Shown one piece after another: positions 12,061 to 24,560 of a stretch of DNA of 64,000 bases. The number at the start of each line of letters is the position of its first letter. Position 1 is the first letter of the stretch. The notes under the pieces are model-generated. The model worked only from the letters and a program-made list of their open reading frames with translations. It did not search any database and was not told the origin of the DNA. Origin of the DNA: Loxodes magnus (lineage: Eukaryota > Ciliophora > Karyorelictea > Loxodida > Loxodidae); contig CAMPDV010001272.1 in the NCBI GenBank assembly GCA_946699065.1, forward strand, positions 62,001-126,000. Direction: 5' to 3'. The position numbers and the translations under genes are program-made.

Positions 12061-13712
12061 TAAACTAAAAGAGCTTTTAGGCGTCTTTAATTGCAAGAAT
12101 TGCAACCTTCAATTCTAGACGTTAGTAAATGCTTTAAAGTTGTTTTTTGATCTCATCATTCATCTTTAGTTACTCCATTTTCTACTCATCTAAACTTCTT
12201 TCTTTTTTGCTTTTTCTAGAATCTTAAGTCTTATTGTCCTTAGCTTTTTGTGAAGTATTTTGATTTTAAGTACTCCAATTAAAACCTTGAAAATGAGTTT
12301 ATATATTCTTGATCGAATAGTATGAGATACCTTAAATCATAGTTCCTGGTATTTTCCGATATTCAATCCCTTATATTAGATAGTATATACATTTAAAGAT
12401 ATGCTCGAAGGTCTCATACACTCCTTACATACATAAGGATTATCAATAGGATAATGACAAGCTTAAAGATCCTTATGAAAATTAAAAGATTAGCTCTTAG
12501 TTTTGATATACTGATAATTTCTCGTCTACACTTTTTGATTAACCTCGTATAAGTAATTTGTGAAAATAGTTAAAGATAACCAAATTGCTAAGTGTATATT
12601 ATAGCTATTTTCATCCTTATAAATTATCTAGTAACTGCATTATAGAAAAATGCTGTATTTTGTCTTTATATGAGTAGCAAACGCTTTATGATTGGTATTA
12701 TTCTAGTATCTCTGCAGATCGATATTGTTAAGGTCTGATAATTGCTAGACTTGATTATAGTGTTGAAATCCTTTTTTTCCAGATATTAATGAAAAGAAAG
12801 CCTATTGCTGGTCTTGGAAAATCAATTTTTTCTTATTTCATTTATAGTAGAATCTGGGTAATTTAAAGCCATTATGTGCTTAAAAGGTAATCAATTCAGG
12901 TCTATATAGTATGACTCATTAAATGTTGAAATTGCTACTTAAAAAGCTTTTCTCGAAATCATTCTCATGTTTGATTCAATTCTATTCAAAACTCCAGTTA
13001 CTCCTTTCTGAATACTCCATGGTAATAAGTCTACTCCGCATTCTACTTTAGGTTTTATTAATAGTCTGCATAGAGTTTTAAAATGTCAAGGAGTTGCATT
13101 CTTATATCTCATCAGTTAAAAAACAGCTTTCTTCATTGCAGCTATAGATTGAACGTGACTTCTTTGCAATGGGGATTCTATTTCTTTTTCTGATGTAGAA
13201 TAACTCCTATTTGTTCACTTTAAGCAACCGTTTAATTTCCTAGTTATAAATTTAAGGTTTATTATTTCTCATTTTCCTTTAGGAATCGGATGCATTCAGA
13301 TTTGGTATCTTTGATCTCTAAATAAATTCAAGCAAAAACTACCTTGTTCATTTATTAAATCTACGCCTATTTTGCAGATTTGGAAAGTAGAGTCAAATCA
13401 TCTACCCATCCTCTGCAAGCGAAGCTAACATTCAAGCCATGATATTTGAATCCCAACTAGAAATTGTACTTTCCAAATAGCTAATTACAGTGTCTTAATA
13501 CAACAGTGCTAAAAGTGGTCCATATGAACTCCATTGAGTATAATAAGGTTAAAATGTTCGTTCCCCTATAAAATGAAGAATCTAGGTTTTCATAAAATGA
13601 CTCTATGATTTTTAAAAGTCCAAGTAGTAGTTTGATTCTCTTAAGCTAATCGAATGAAAGTCTTCTTTATATTAAGTCAAGCATTTTTTCTGCAATTTGA
13701 GATATGAAAAAA
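12060..13712 (-). mobile_element. LINE-A, 5'-truncated non-LTR retrotransposon with RT remnants
   Basis: Minus-strand reverse-transcriptase remnants. The palm motif is GWVDDLTLLS (Asp-Asp codons at about 13397-13405), followed by thumb-like sequence with HFKTLCRLLIKPKVECG near 13060 and FNESYYIDLN near 12930. The C-terminal Cys/His module has HYPIDNPYVCKEC near 12440 and TFEHIFKCIYYL after a one-base shift, then a Lys/Gln-rich tail containing NWS. The same modules occur in order in LINE-B and LINE-C. No endonuclease domain is present, and the 5' end seems to lie near 13,710, where a plus-strand ORF begins. Several frame changes mark it as inactive. Confidence 0.65.
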
Positions 13713-13715
13713 AAG

Positions 13716-14640
13716 ATGTCAGGAGTCAAACCAGGATTCTTCGAGGCTCCAAAAAAGTAGGAGTTAACGGCATCCTAGAAAGGCTAGGATTAGGAAAAGG
13801 ATAACAAAAAGGTCACCCATCAGGATGAATCTCCATACTCTGAAGAAAGCCTAAGAAATAGGTTAAAAATATTATGCGCTCGGAAGTCTTGAATCTCATC
13901 ACATAATAGTAAATAAGCTATGATTAGCTGATTAAAATGGTTCAAGATCTTTAGGATGAGGTTAAAAAGTTGAAGAAAGACAATAAGAAGTTAATAGAAA
14001 AACTTGAATTTGCAGATAAATAGAATTGAGACTTATGATCTAAGAAAGAGACCTTAACGCATTTTGAAATATATCACAAGACTAGAGCAGTTAATCTCAA
14101 AACTAACAATAGAAGCAGAAAGAACTGATCAGCAAATTAGAAAAAATAGAAGAAAACCAGTAAAAATTGCAACTTTAAATGGAATTGAGAGAATAATGGA
14201 ATGATTCAATGATAATTGAAGGTGAAAATAACTCAAGATTTAAACCTAAGTGACAAGCAAGAAGATACTATTATTGTAACTCTCAAAAAGTATCTGCGGA
14301 AAACATATTAGAAACTTCTCAATTTCAAGTAAGAATATTGAAACTAGTAAAAGTAGTTTGATAACAAAAGGAAGAAACTATAATAACTAAAGCTATCTAG
14401 AGAAAAGAGAAAGATTTTATTGTAACAAATTTGGGGAAATTTACAAGAAAAAAATCTAGCATCAAGGTGGAAGAAGAATTCAAGGAAAACATGCATGGCA
14501 AGGAGAAGAGTTGTAGAGATTTTCAGACTTTTGTATTTAGACTCAAGAGAAATCTAGAGGTTGGCAGAAAGAGGATGAAATACCTCCAAGAACGCCAAAC
14601 ACTTAATTTTGTATTTGTATTTAATAACAGTAGCTTTTAA
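13716..14640 (+). pseudogene. ORF1-like coiled-coil/zinc-knuckle protein (o1), decayed
   Basis: Starts MSGVKPGFFEAPKKQ at ATG 13716; this resembles the starts of o2 (SFRKGF) and o5 (MAGFKKGF). After a shift between about 13830 and 13880 it continues ISYDQLIKMVQDLQ and a coiled coil rich in Lys, Glu and Leu, then KLEKIEENQQKLQLQ and SMIIE. The zinc-knuckle position now reads RRYYYCNSQ, so the first Cys and the His are lost. The tail is lysine-rich. Closest relative in the window is o2. The family resembles nucleic-acid-binding ORF1 proteins of non-LTR retrotransposons, which package element RNA; that role is inferred. It is divergent from LINE-A, with the two starts almost touching. Confidence 0.55.
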
Positions 14641-14988
14641 AAAAGATTGTATCATTTTATTTTATTTATCATTTAATAGAATCAATATAGAAATAAGGTT
14701 TTCTTATTAAGAGTCTTTTGATTTAAAACTCAAATAGGTTATGATCAATAAACGATAGAAAAGTTATTATAATAAGGATATAAATCTCCTGCTATAAAAC
14801 TTTTGATATAATCATTTATCCTTTGATTAAAAAGTAAAAAGATATAAAATAATTAAAATCGTAAAAGCTTATTTAAGCTGGACTATTTAAAATTAGTTTT
14901 ATACTTACCTAGATTTAAGGCAAAAATAAAATTAAAAAAATGTGTTACTTTAGTTAAATAATTATTAAAATTGGTTATAAAATTGAAA
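14641..14988. other. AT-rich intergenic DNA
   Basis: No motif, repeat or convincing codon pattern seen. It lies upstream of the WD40 gene and probably holds its promoter. Confidence 0.4.
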
Positions 14989-16057
14989 ATGGAGAATAAA
15001 GAAATGTAATTTACTAAAAGTATTTTTTTGAGAAAACTCCTAAGAACAAGAAACCACACCCTAGGCAAAATATCTCTTCTTCATTTTAAATATGAAATTC
15101 TGCCTAACTTATGTTTCAAAAAACTTATAAATAAGATTAGCTATGACCAAAGTAAAGGTATTTCTTTAATGTTTTTTAGACTAGGTTATTTATGACACTT
15201 CACGTGTTTTATCGGTATCCATAACAAGTGACCTGATCTGAATTTTATCTGGTTCAGATATTCCTAAAAATTCGATATAGATCTGGAATTTCCATACAGG
15301 TACCCTCTAAAGAACTTTAACTGGACATACTTCTTGAATTTTATCGATAGTAATCTCTCCAAACTCGAGCTATATTGTTTCAGCATCTGGGGATACAACA
15401 ATCAAGATCTGAAATTCGTAGACTGGTTCCCTCCTAAGAACTTTAATTGGACATACACGTGCAGTTAGATCGGTAGTAATTTCCCCAGACTCTAGTTATA
15501 TTGTATCAGCATCTGGTGATAACACGATAAAGATCTGAAGCTTGTAGACTGGTACCCTCCAAAGAACTTTAACGGGTCATACTTCTTGAGTTTCTTCGGT
15601 AGTTATCTCCCCTGACTAGAAATGAATTATATCAGCATCTGATGATAAAACGATAAAGATCACGGATTTCCAGACTGGTCAGCTTGAGCGAACTCTTTCT
15701 GGTCATTCAAGTTCAGTTTGATCGGTAATAGTGTCTTAGGATAATAGGTACATAATATCAGGTTCGAATGACAGTTCAATTAAGATATGGGACTTCCTTA
15801 CTGGTTAGTGTATTCGAACTCTTCAAGGTCATAAACATGTTGTATCAAGTATTCAGTTAAGTCCTGACTCAAGTGTTATATTTTCTGGATCTTTTGATAA
15901 AACAATAAAGATATGGAACTTTGATAAGGGTGTGTGCATATAGACTTTAGAAGGGCATACATCATATATAAGTTCTATAGTATTGAGTAGTGACAATAGA
16001 TGGTTGGTATCGGGAGGATATGATTATTCTGTGCGAAAGTGGAGAATCTCGAGTTGA
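14989..16057 (+). CDS. WD40 seven-bladed propeller protein
   Basis: Seven WD40 repeats in order, each close to [20 protein letters not shown] followed by DxTIKIW, giving a complete beta-propeller, a protein-interaction scaffold. An N-terminal arm of about 70 residues begins MENKEMQFTKS at ATG 14989. The blade-end Trp is TGG in some blades (for example 15914-15916) and TGA in others (15410-15412, 15536-15538), and TGA also stands for Trp inside several blades, as in HTSWIL and SVWSV. Blade 4 has Thr instead of that Trp. The arm and the propeller lie in different frames; a 28-nt or 22-nt GT...AG segment ending at 15179 joins them exactly. TGA 16055-16057 directly after the last blade is the probable stop; the DNA beyond is much more AT-rich. 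The partner is unknown. Confidence 0.85.
15152..15179 (+). other. Candidate short spliceosomal intron in the WD40 gene
   Basis: GT at 15152 and AG at 15178-15179 bound 28 nt of T-rich sequence; a second GT at 15158 gives 22 nt. Either length removes the frame difference between the N-terminal arm and the propeller, producing a junction like [12 protein letters not shown]. Very short introns are typical of several ciliates. With no stop codons to avoid, frame restoration is the only support. Confidence 0.35.
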
Positions 16058-17225
16058 AAGTTGAGTAACTTTATTTGGACTTAATTTAATTTTCGATTTT
16101 AAAGAGAATAAGTTAGACAGGGTCATTTAAATGAATGCTAAATGGGAGTTATATTTGGTGGTATATAAAATTTTTACTAAAAATATGTCTATGTTTGTTT
16201 TAGTAATTAAAAAGTTGTATATTCTTAATTTAAATTAAAGGTTATTATAGTGCGCTATATTTTTTCGTTTTTTTTAATTCATTTGAAGTGTGTATGTGAT
16301 TTAAAAATAGGTTATACTAAATATACTCTTTAAGTCCTAAAAGATATCTAGTTAAAAATACTTAAGTTTTTCACTTAATCTAAAATTTTTTTTATGTTTA
16401 TTTATTTTTAGATTTCGTAAAAAATTTCAAGTTACGTAATAATTTTATGTCTCTTAATTATTTTTATCAGAGTTGTACAATAAAAGAAAATTTTATGAGG
16501 TAGACTGGCAAAGTCATCTTTTGATCATATTTTTTATTTAGAAAAAGTTGAATTTTTTATTCATTGTTTCATTTAATTTTTATTGTGCTGCTTTAAATTA
16601 AATCTTTTTTTATAAGTTTCTAGTTTTAAATTAAGTTGTTTCTTCTATTAATTTTTTGGAAAACTTATTTTATAATTTTTGAAAACATTTTTTTGATAAT
16701 ATCAACTTATAATTTTTATGTGCGTTATTTATAACGCTTAGAAAAATGTTTTTTCTGAAAGTAAGTATATTTTTCCATAATTTTTGAAAATAAAGGCATA
16801 AATTTCATGAAAATAAAAAATTTGTGCTTTGTTCAGTGTTTAGCACTAGAGAATATTTTTCCAATGGATTAAGAGTAGGAAAATCAGGATTAAAAAGTAA
16901 AAAAGGAATAAAACTTCAAGAAAAAATTTAAAATATAAAGGGTTTTGATAAATAAAACGGGAATTAAAAAAATATTTTTCAATGAAATTTGAATTTGGAA
17001 ATTTTTTTTAATGGAATTTCGTGAAAAGGAAAAGTTTTCTGATTTTGGGGACAATTTTTTTGGCTTTGGATTTAAATAAATTTTTTTTAATTTAGAAAAA
17101 AAAATTTTAATTTTGAGGGAAATTAAAAATACTTTGTGATAAAAATTTTTTGTATTAATAATATATAAATTTAAGTTTTCCATTAGAGATATTTCAACCC
17201 CATCAGAAAGACAGTAATTAATGCT
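16058..17225. other. Very AT-rich gene-free DNA
   Basis: Long A and T runs and low complexity; no repeat family or motif recognised. A CT-rich microsatellite (CTCTC units) occurs just to the right at about 17,300-17,325. Confidence 0.5.
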
Positions 17226-17229
17226 CCCT

Positions 17230-18118
17230 GCTGCTAAATAAAAATGTTTGGAATCTTCAATTTTAGTGAGATTGGGAACTCGGGTTTTTCAAGATATACC
17301 TCTCCTCTCCTCTCCTCTTCTTTCATGTTCTTGTTTTATCGCATCTTTATTGATTTTATAAATTTCTTTACTCGAACTATAATACATTCGGTTCAATCTT
17401 GATTCTTTCTTCGTTTTTTTGAATTAAATAGTTCATTTTCTTCTGCTAGAATTTCTAGATTTACGATATAAATTCCATAAGCTTCCACAACAGAAGCATT
17501 TTTTCCTAATCTTTATTTATCTTTGATTCTTTAAAACTTTCTGATAATTTCTTCTTCAATCAACATTGAGCCACTTTTAGTTTCTCTCATTTCAATCTGA
17601 AGTTGTAATTTTTGCTAACATTCTACCATTTTCTCTATTCTATTCCAATTTCGGCCTGGTTCTACTATTAGCTTTAAAATTGGTTGTTTTGATCTTTTGA
17701 ATGCTTCTGAAAATATTTAAATTTCTTTCCCAGGACATGAGTCCTGAATCGAGTTATTTTTGCTAGTATAAAGTATCTTCTAATTTTTTATTGCTCTTCT
17801 TTAGTTTTTCACCTCTTCCTGGTGGTTTGCACCACTTTAACTAGCTGTTCATAGCTAATTATTTTTTCAGTGGTGAATTCCACAACTTCTTGGTGTATTA
17901 TGTTCTTAACATATTTCCTAGGTTCTCATCTAATGCTGGAGTCATGATTTGGTGAGGGGCTTTTCTGTTATCTTTTTTCTGGTCTATGGGAAGTTAGTTT
18001 TAAGTTTATTAAGAACATTTTTTTTAAAAGACAACGTGGATATAAGAATTGACGCTTCATGCTTCCTCTTCTACTCTTAGAAGGTGGTATAGAAGCCCTT
18101 TCTGAAGCTGTCCACCAT
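17230..18118 (-). pseudogene. ORF1-like coiled-coil/zinc-knuckle protein (o2), decayed
   Basis: Minus strand from ATG 18118: MVDSFRKGFYTTFQEQ, then EVVEFTTEKIISYEQLVKVVQ, which matches o1 (ISYDQLIKMVQ). A shift leads into a Lys/Glu coiled coil and CQQKLQLQIEMRE with SMLIEE, again matching o1. The zinc-knuckle site reads KCFCCGSLWNLYRKS: the first two cysteines remain, but the His and the last Cys of CxxCxxxxHxxxxC have become Asn and Ser. Frame changes and lost ligands mark a dead copy. The insert stands alone in AT-rich DNA; no target duplication was identified. Confidence 0.55.
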
Positions 18119-19915
18119 TTTTAATTTTTTTTGTATTTTGCTTAATTTAGCTGATCTAAAAAATCAGAGATAAGAGTATATAAAGCATGAAATCTAAAAT
18201 TTTTTCGTTTTCTCTCTGAGATTTACACTTCATGAAAATTTTGGGATGGAACAAGTTGGAAAAATTTAGAGGTTTATATAAGAATACTTAAAATAAAGAT
18301 TTTATAGGTTTAATCAAATTTTTCGAGAATACAAACTAACATCAAAAAGAGTTTAAAAATTTCTTTCTCTGAACTATTAACTTTTCAAAATAGAAATAAA
18401 TGAGGTATAATGCTAATCTCCTTTTACTTTTTTAGAATAAATTTTAAGAATAAAAAGAGTAATAAAGTATTGATCTAAATATCTGGGATGGATTGAGTTG
18501 GATAATGGGGATGAACTTGCTAAATATGACGGGTGAAGGGATTCTGAAAAAAGCATAAATAAAGAATAACATAAGAAAGATCAAATTGAAATACCCTTTA
18601 TCTTATAAGTTTTTGTTCATTTATAAAAAATTATCAAATGAAAGTTATGATTAATATAGCAAAACATGCTTCATTCTATAAATAAAAAGGTATGCTAATA
18701 AATGACAAAAGATTTTACTATGCTTAATTTAATTATAAAGTGAAAGTATTTAACAAGAGGACCATAAGTTACTTATTAAAATAAATTAAAAAAGCAGGAT
18801 TTGCAGAATTATATTTTCAGCTTCGGATCTAATTTTTAAAATATATAGAAAAAAATTAAGTAGAGAAAAAGCAGTAAGTACAAAACGCATTTAAATTTTT
18901 TAAGCATAATCAATTTTATGATTAAGAAACCTTATAAAGACCTTTAAAATAAAAATAGAATATTCTTAAACTCAATTCTAAATAAATATAAAAATGCACT
19001 AAAAAGAAAGAAAAACTTAAAGAATTAAAAATTTAATATTAAGAAAAAATAAAAATATATATAAAACTAAATAAATACTTAATTTGGTAAAATAATATGC
19101 ATCAGATAAGTTAATAAATACTTCCAAGTCTAGATTTAATTATCTATACATCTATAAAATTTTATCTAAAGATTAAATTGAAAAAAAATCATAAAACCTA
19201 AATTTTCAATCTTAAAAAAAGCTTAAATTTTGAAAGTTACAAAATCATGACTAAAATGGGCTTTAAATAATAATAAAGCTTATAAATTGACTTTTTGAAA
19301 CTTCAAATCATAAAAAAAATAAAAAAAAAAACTAGTAAAATTTATTTTTGGCAGTTATATAATAAATCTAAAAGTGTGTCAAAAAAATATGTAAATATGG
19401 AAAGATCAAAATATTTGTATTTTTAATTAAAAAAAAAGAAAAAATGAACTTGATTTCATGGAGAATAAACAATCTTTGAACAATCTAGAACATCTACGAT
19501 AAAAAAAGCATTATTTAGAAGAAAATTTAAATTTATTAAGAAGCAATTAATAAAACTTTCGAGATAAAATTATTTAGAATAAACTATATAAGTTAAATTC
19601 CAAACATAAGTAGTGCGTATCGAAGTGAAAATAAAAAAATGATTAAAAAAATTTTTATAATCAACAATTTATCTGCTTTTTTAATTTGGGAAAAGGTTGT
19701 TGTATAAGAAAAATTAGTTTAAAGAAGATAAATTTAAAAAGAAAATAATGAAAAAGATGACTAATAGTGTTTTGAAGAGAGCTGGTAATGAGCAATAAAT
19801 ATTTTATCAAAATTCATCTTTTCATACTTCTAGTTTAATCATGTAAAATTTGTTAATAACTTCTTTAAATATATTTACTCTTCTTATTTAATGACTTCAT
19901 TTTTTAACAAATTGA
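18119..19915. other. AT-rich gene-free DNA
   Basis: Long A/T-rich stretch with poly-A and poly-T runs. Two short similar motifs (GGGATGGA followed by AGTTGGA) occur near 18243 and 18485; they are too short to interpret. Nothing else supported. Confidence 0.45.
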
Positions 19916-19919
19916 CTCA

Positions 19920-20480
19920 AAAAAATGATAAAGTTAATATATCAAGATATCAAAAAATAAACTTGAAGAGGAATTAAACTCATAAAAGGGATAAATGTTC
20001 TAAATAAGTTAAAATATCATAAAGTATGAAGAAGATTATTAGGTTCATATGGAAGACCGAAGAGTTAAAGCAGAAATCAATAATAGAATGATAGGGCTAG
20101 AGAACGATATATGAATAATGTTAGAGCAAGACGAGAAAAATTGAGTATTTTTAGATCCAAGACTTTAATTAATTGAAGAAAGTTTGCAGAAAACTCCAAA
20201 TGGAACCCTAAAGAAACAGAAAAACAAAATAAAGATGCTACATTTGTATGGGACACTTATAATGGAAATGTCCAAGATAAAAATAATAAGATATAAAATC
20301 TGACGAAATATTATCTTCTAGGAATTGAAAGAAAAGCCACTTCATTTTATCCTTCAGTAGATGGAAAACTCTGGAGAACGAAAGAAATTCAAATAAAAGT
20401 TAAAAAATAGCAAATAAATGAGATTAAATGCAAGATAAGAAGAAAATATAAGAGTAAATTATTATACATACAAATCAGCT
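19920..20480 (+). pseudogene. ORF1-like protein (o3), close relative of o5, decayed
   Basis: Aligns with o5 over a long stretch: KLEEELNSQKGQMFQIS, then VHMEDRRVKAEI, LENDIWIMLEQDEKNWV and LDPRLQLIEESLQK (o5: VHMVDRRAKDGV, LENDIWVMQDQDEKNWV, LDSRLKLIEENLQK). Two Trp in these blocks are TGA in both copies. A shift is needed just before the zinc knuckle, which then reads RCYICMGHLQWKCP with all four ligands. A short basic tail follows. The region corresponding to the o5 N-terminus is not recognisable. Probably an old insertion. Confidence 0.55.
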
Positions 20481-20645
20481 TTTTCTTTTAAGCTGAAAAG
20501 TGAGCAAAACTAATAATTTATTACTTTTAATTTATGATTTGATTCAAATAAGTCAAATATTTTTAAAATTGATATCCATTAATGATGCATTATTTTTTAT
20601 CTTTTTTTTAATGCTAGATATTTAAATAGAGATATTATCGATAAA

Positions 20646-21390
20646 ATGGCACCTAAGAAATAATAGAATTCTCCAACAAAACCTAATAAATAACCAGATT
20701 TAACTAACGATTTCTATTTACTATAATTGGAAAATTAGAATCTAGCAAAGAAGTTTAAGACCCTAAATAAATAACTTAGGTCCTCATAAGCTAATCAAAA
20801 AATTGATAAATGAATAAAGTCCTAAGTAAGTAATTAATAAATAGATTATTTCCTGAGAGATGGAAAAATAGATTGGGCAAATAGAATGGAATTTAAGATA
20901 AAATTTTAACCAGAGGATCAGTTAACTGGGGTATACCAAACTCAATTAACTATCATATCCGAAATCAAAAGGAGAAGGGAATCCGAACTCAAGCTTAATC
21001 TATTATAAAAGAAAAATTAAATGTTGATAATGCAATAATTATGGACATGAAGTTAATTAGTGCTATAGATTTAAGAAGAAACAATCTTAAGTAACAGAAA
21101 GAGGATTCAAAACCTATTAAAGATCTGTTGCTCGCCAAGCAGAAGAATGATCAATAATTTTTTTATACTGTTCTTAGAAGCTCAGAAAATTTAAGATGTA
21201 TTGAGACGATACGAAAGATGAAAATATAGATTTGATTTATAAACATTAGCAAGAGAAAAAAGTAAGCAAGTTATAAGGATTTACAATTCAGAAAATCCAG
21301 AAAAATACAACCTCGAGAAATATTGATTTATTAAAACCCCCTATATACTCTAATTCGAGGTAAAACAAAAAAAAATGAAGTCATATTAAT
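20646..21390 (+). CDS. ORF1-like protein (o4), no zinc knuckle seen
   Basis: Starts MAPKKQQNSPTKPNKQ at ATG 20646, in the same context and nearly the same codons as o8 (MAPKKQQTS) and o7 (MASKKQQN), so it belongs to that subfamily. A coiled coil follows (LLQLENQNLAKKFKTLNKQL), then a charged middle. A one-base shift near 21000 gives the better continuation IIKEKLNVDNAIIMDMK, a run of Lys/Gln-rich helices and LLLAKQKNDQQFFYTVL. No CxxC zinc-knuckle signature is seen, unlike o7 and o8. It begins only about 170 bp after o3 on the same strand, so two elements may be nested. The end is approximate. Confidence 0.45.
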
Positions 21391-22757
21391 AGTTTATTAT
21401 TATTAAACTTACTAAATAAATTAAAAATAGTTTTTTATTATCTAGAGTATAATAAAAATATTTATTTTACTTTATTAAATATAAAACTTAATTCAACACT
21501 TAGAAAATTTAGAATTAAAAATTAAATATTTATAAAGAACCAGCAATTTGAATTTATTATCTTGAATTCAAATTTTTTATAAGCTTAGTATTTTTCTTTA
21601 TCTTTATAAACTGTTAAAATAATAAATATTTTTACTTTGCTTTTTTTAATTTTATAAGTATTTTTAAGTTATTAATATTTTAAAAGTTATTCTTATTTTT
21701 TAATTAAATACCATTAAAAAAGATTAATTTATCATTATAATATTCACTATCTTTTAATTTTAAATAAAATTAAGAAAGCATTAAATAATAATATTTTATT
21801 GTAGCATTTTTTCTTATTACAAATTAAAATATTTAAAATTGAATAGATAAAGTGAATATTATTAGCTAATTTGCTAGAATTTTTTAAAAATTGATAAAAA
21901 TGTTTATATTTAATTAATGCTATTATAACAAGTAATGTGATCGTTATTAATTATAAAAATAATTAATATTGAAAATTTTTAATCGCTAAGCAAGATAAAA
22001 ATAAATGTTTTATAGTGCGGAAACTATTTTTTATATAAGATTAAGATTAAAAAATTTAGTTTATTTAGGAGTTCGGACTTTTGGGCTTATAGAAGTAAGT
22101 AAGTATAAATCATAATATCCTAATGAAAATATGTTTGAGGATTGACCTTCTTCATCTAATTTTTAGACAGTAACTGTCACCATCGATTCTGCAATTCAAT
22201 GCGACATTTTGAAAAATTAGATTTCAATCGTCCTTTCTAATCCTCATCTTCATATAACAATAACTAAACAAACATATCACCTAGCGAAATAATCCGAATA
22301 GCGCAATTAGCCAGAATAATAACTATGAGCTTATCTATTTGTATAATTCCCCTTCAGTTTCATATTTAATTAAACTTATAATTAAATTTATATTTAATCT
22401 TCTGAGATAAAAAATAAGGCATATAACAAATTAGCATAATTATGATCTATTAAAATTCTCAATAAGATTACCTTTAATTGGTTTTAATAGAAAAATTATA
22501 GTAAAAAATAGTTAAAGAGATTTGATTATATATAGTATAAAGAATATCTATTAATATATTTGCAATTTAATTAATTATTACTTTAAAATAAATAAGTAAA
22601 TAAAGTTAATTATTAGAAAAGTAATTAAATATAGAACCCAAAACTATATTAGTTTATATAGGGTTTATATTATTCATTATTTCTAAGTATTTATTAAATA
22701 AAACTATTTTTTCTTTATGTCTATGTATAAACTTAGATATATTATAATAATAAGAAA
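21391..22757. other. AT-rich intergenic DNA with one GC-richer patch
   Basis: Mostly A/T runs. The patch at about 22,120-22,340 is richer in GC and codon-like, but no frame or structure stands out and no other copy was found in the window. Confidence 0.4.
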
Positions 22758-24560
22758 ATGGAAAATAATTATGAGATTATAGAGGGGATTACAGCAATTA
22801 TTTTATTAAGATAGTAATAATTAAAGAATGTAATAAATGGAATCAGGATGGAAAATTGTTAAATGCTACTTATTTACTATGATTATCATGAGGCTAATAT
22901 AAATCTCATTTTAGGTTATTGTAAAGAAGATTGAGAGGTGATAAGAATAATACAATTGAAAGCAATAAATAAATATAAAGCATTTAGAATAAGCTAGATT
23001 AAATTTAAAAGCTGTTTATAGATAAAATGGATAAAATAATAAGTTTAGAGTTATCAAGTTATAATAACGAATGAGTTTATTTAAAACTATGCTAAATAGA
23101 TGTAAAATGAATAAAAGATTATAGTAAGGCAGTAAAGTATATACTAAAAAGAAGATAGAAATTATATTTAATAATACCAATTCTTAGTTAATTTAATAAT
23201 TGTTTAATCAAATCTTACATAGCTACTAAATAAAATTTAATAGCAGAACAACTAAATTCAAATAGTTTAGCAAACTACTAGCAAGTAAAGATTTGGCATA
23301 GAAAAATGAAAGTATTTAAAAAATTTGAAAGGTTAGATATTTCAAGAAATATAATTTAGGTTAGAAAGCTCATTTAAGAACCTATCATAACTAATAAATA
23401 TAACTAAAGAGTATAGTGAGAGTGGTTAGGTAATTACTTAAAAAATTATTAATGATTAATCTCTTGAGGTAAAAAAGCCAATTAATGAGACAAGGGAATA
23501 AGGCATAAATGAGAATGATGTGCTAATGAATGATTTGCATTTGTATTTGTATAAAGATAATTAGAAACCTGATGTTTTATATTTGTAAAGTAGGTTTCAT
23601 TAGAATACTACTAGAGAGTCAGAAGATGAGAATGTTTTAGATTGGAAATAGAATTCAAACTTAAGTTTAGTAGTTAAAAAAATTATTTTTGGAGAACAGA
23701 GGTCTTAAAAACCTTATATTTAATTAGAAAGATAAAATATCAAAATCCTGATGAAGAATAAACCTAAAGTTACAGTAGAATTTCATGCAAATAGTAGAAA
23801 ATACAAACTAGACAAAAAAATTTTTAAATTAGATAGTTATTTAAAATCAAAATTTATAAGAACAAAGAAATTTGTTATACAAATCTTATTGAAGAATAAG
23901 TAATTTATGAATGTTGACAGATCGTTTAAGTAGAATAAAAGTGATTTTAAGATTTATAATTGTAAGAGAATAAACTTAAACACTTTGAAATTTTGCAGGA
24001 GATTTAGAATGCTTTTAAGTTATTTTTCTTATCAAAAAAACGCTTAAATTTATATCTAATCAAAAGCTTCTCCAAGAATTTAAAGTAAGGAGTACAAATT
24101 TTTGAGTATTTTAAAGAAGAAGTGATAGATTATTAAAAGAAATCCATTTACTCTAATAGAATGTAATCTTTCTAAGGTTAATTTTATAAGATTACATCCT
24201 ACGAAGCACAAAAATTCATTACCTATAACTTGAGCAAAATCTACCTCGCCAATATAATATTAGACCAATCCCATATCTTGCAAAAGCACTCTAATTACTG
24301 CACATCCATAGTTATATAAAATGATAATAACTATTTACCTCAGGAAGTGATGATATTACGATATGATGATGGGCTTTATAAGAGACTAGTAAAACAAGTA
24401 CTTTTTAGAGATATATGGGTTCTTTATTATCTATATCTATATTAAGTGATAATAACTATATAGTATCGGAAAGTTTTGATAGAACAATTAAAAATTTGAA
24501 ATTTCAAAATTGTTAGTCGAATAGTATATTGAAGGGACATTTAATTTTCATTTTTCTTTA
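22758..24560 (+). pseudogene. Large unrecognised protein with WD40-like C-terminus, frameshifted
   Basis: From ATG 22758 (MENNYEIIEGITAI) a Gln/Lys/Asn-rich frame is protein-like, best around 23460-23700 (for example NDVLMNDLHLYLYKDNQKPD). The last 300 bp, in other frames, give WD40 pieces: CTSIVIQNDNNYL and GSDDITIW near 24300-24370, and SISILSDNNYIVSESFDRTI near 24430-24490. The pattern is like blades of the 15-kb WD40 gene but degenerate, and frames change several times. It looks like a decayed propeller gene with a long N-terminal arm. There is no homologue of the arm in the window. Confidence 0.4.

Noticed and set aside
16890-17183. Minus-strand open frame of 97 codons beginning MENLNLYII
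   Set aside because: Lies in A/T-run DNA, is almost only Phe, Leu, Ile, Lys and Asn, and has no relative. It is an effect of base composition.
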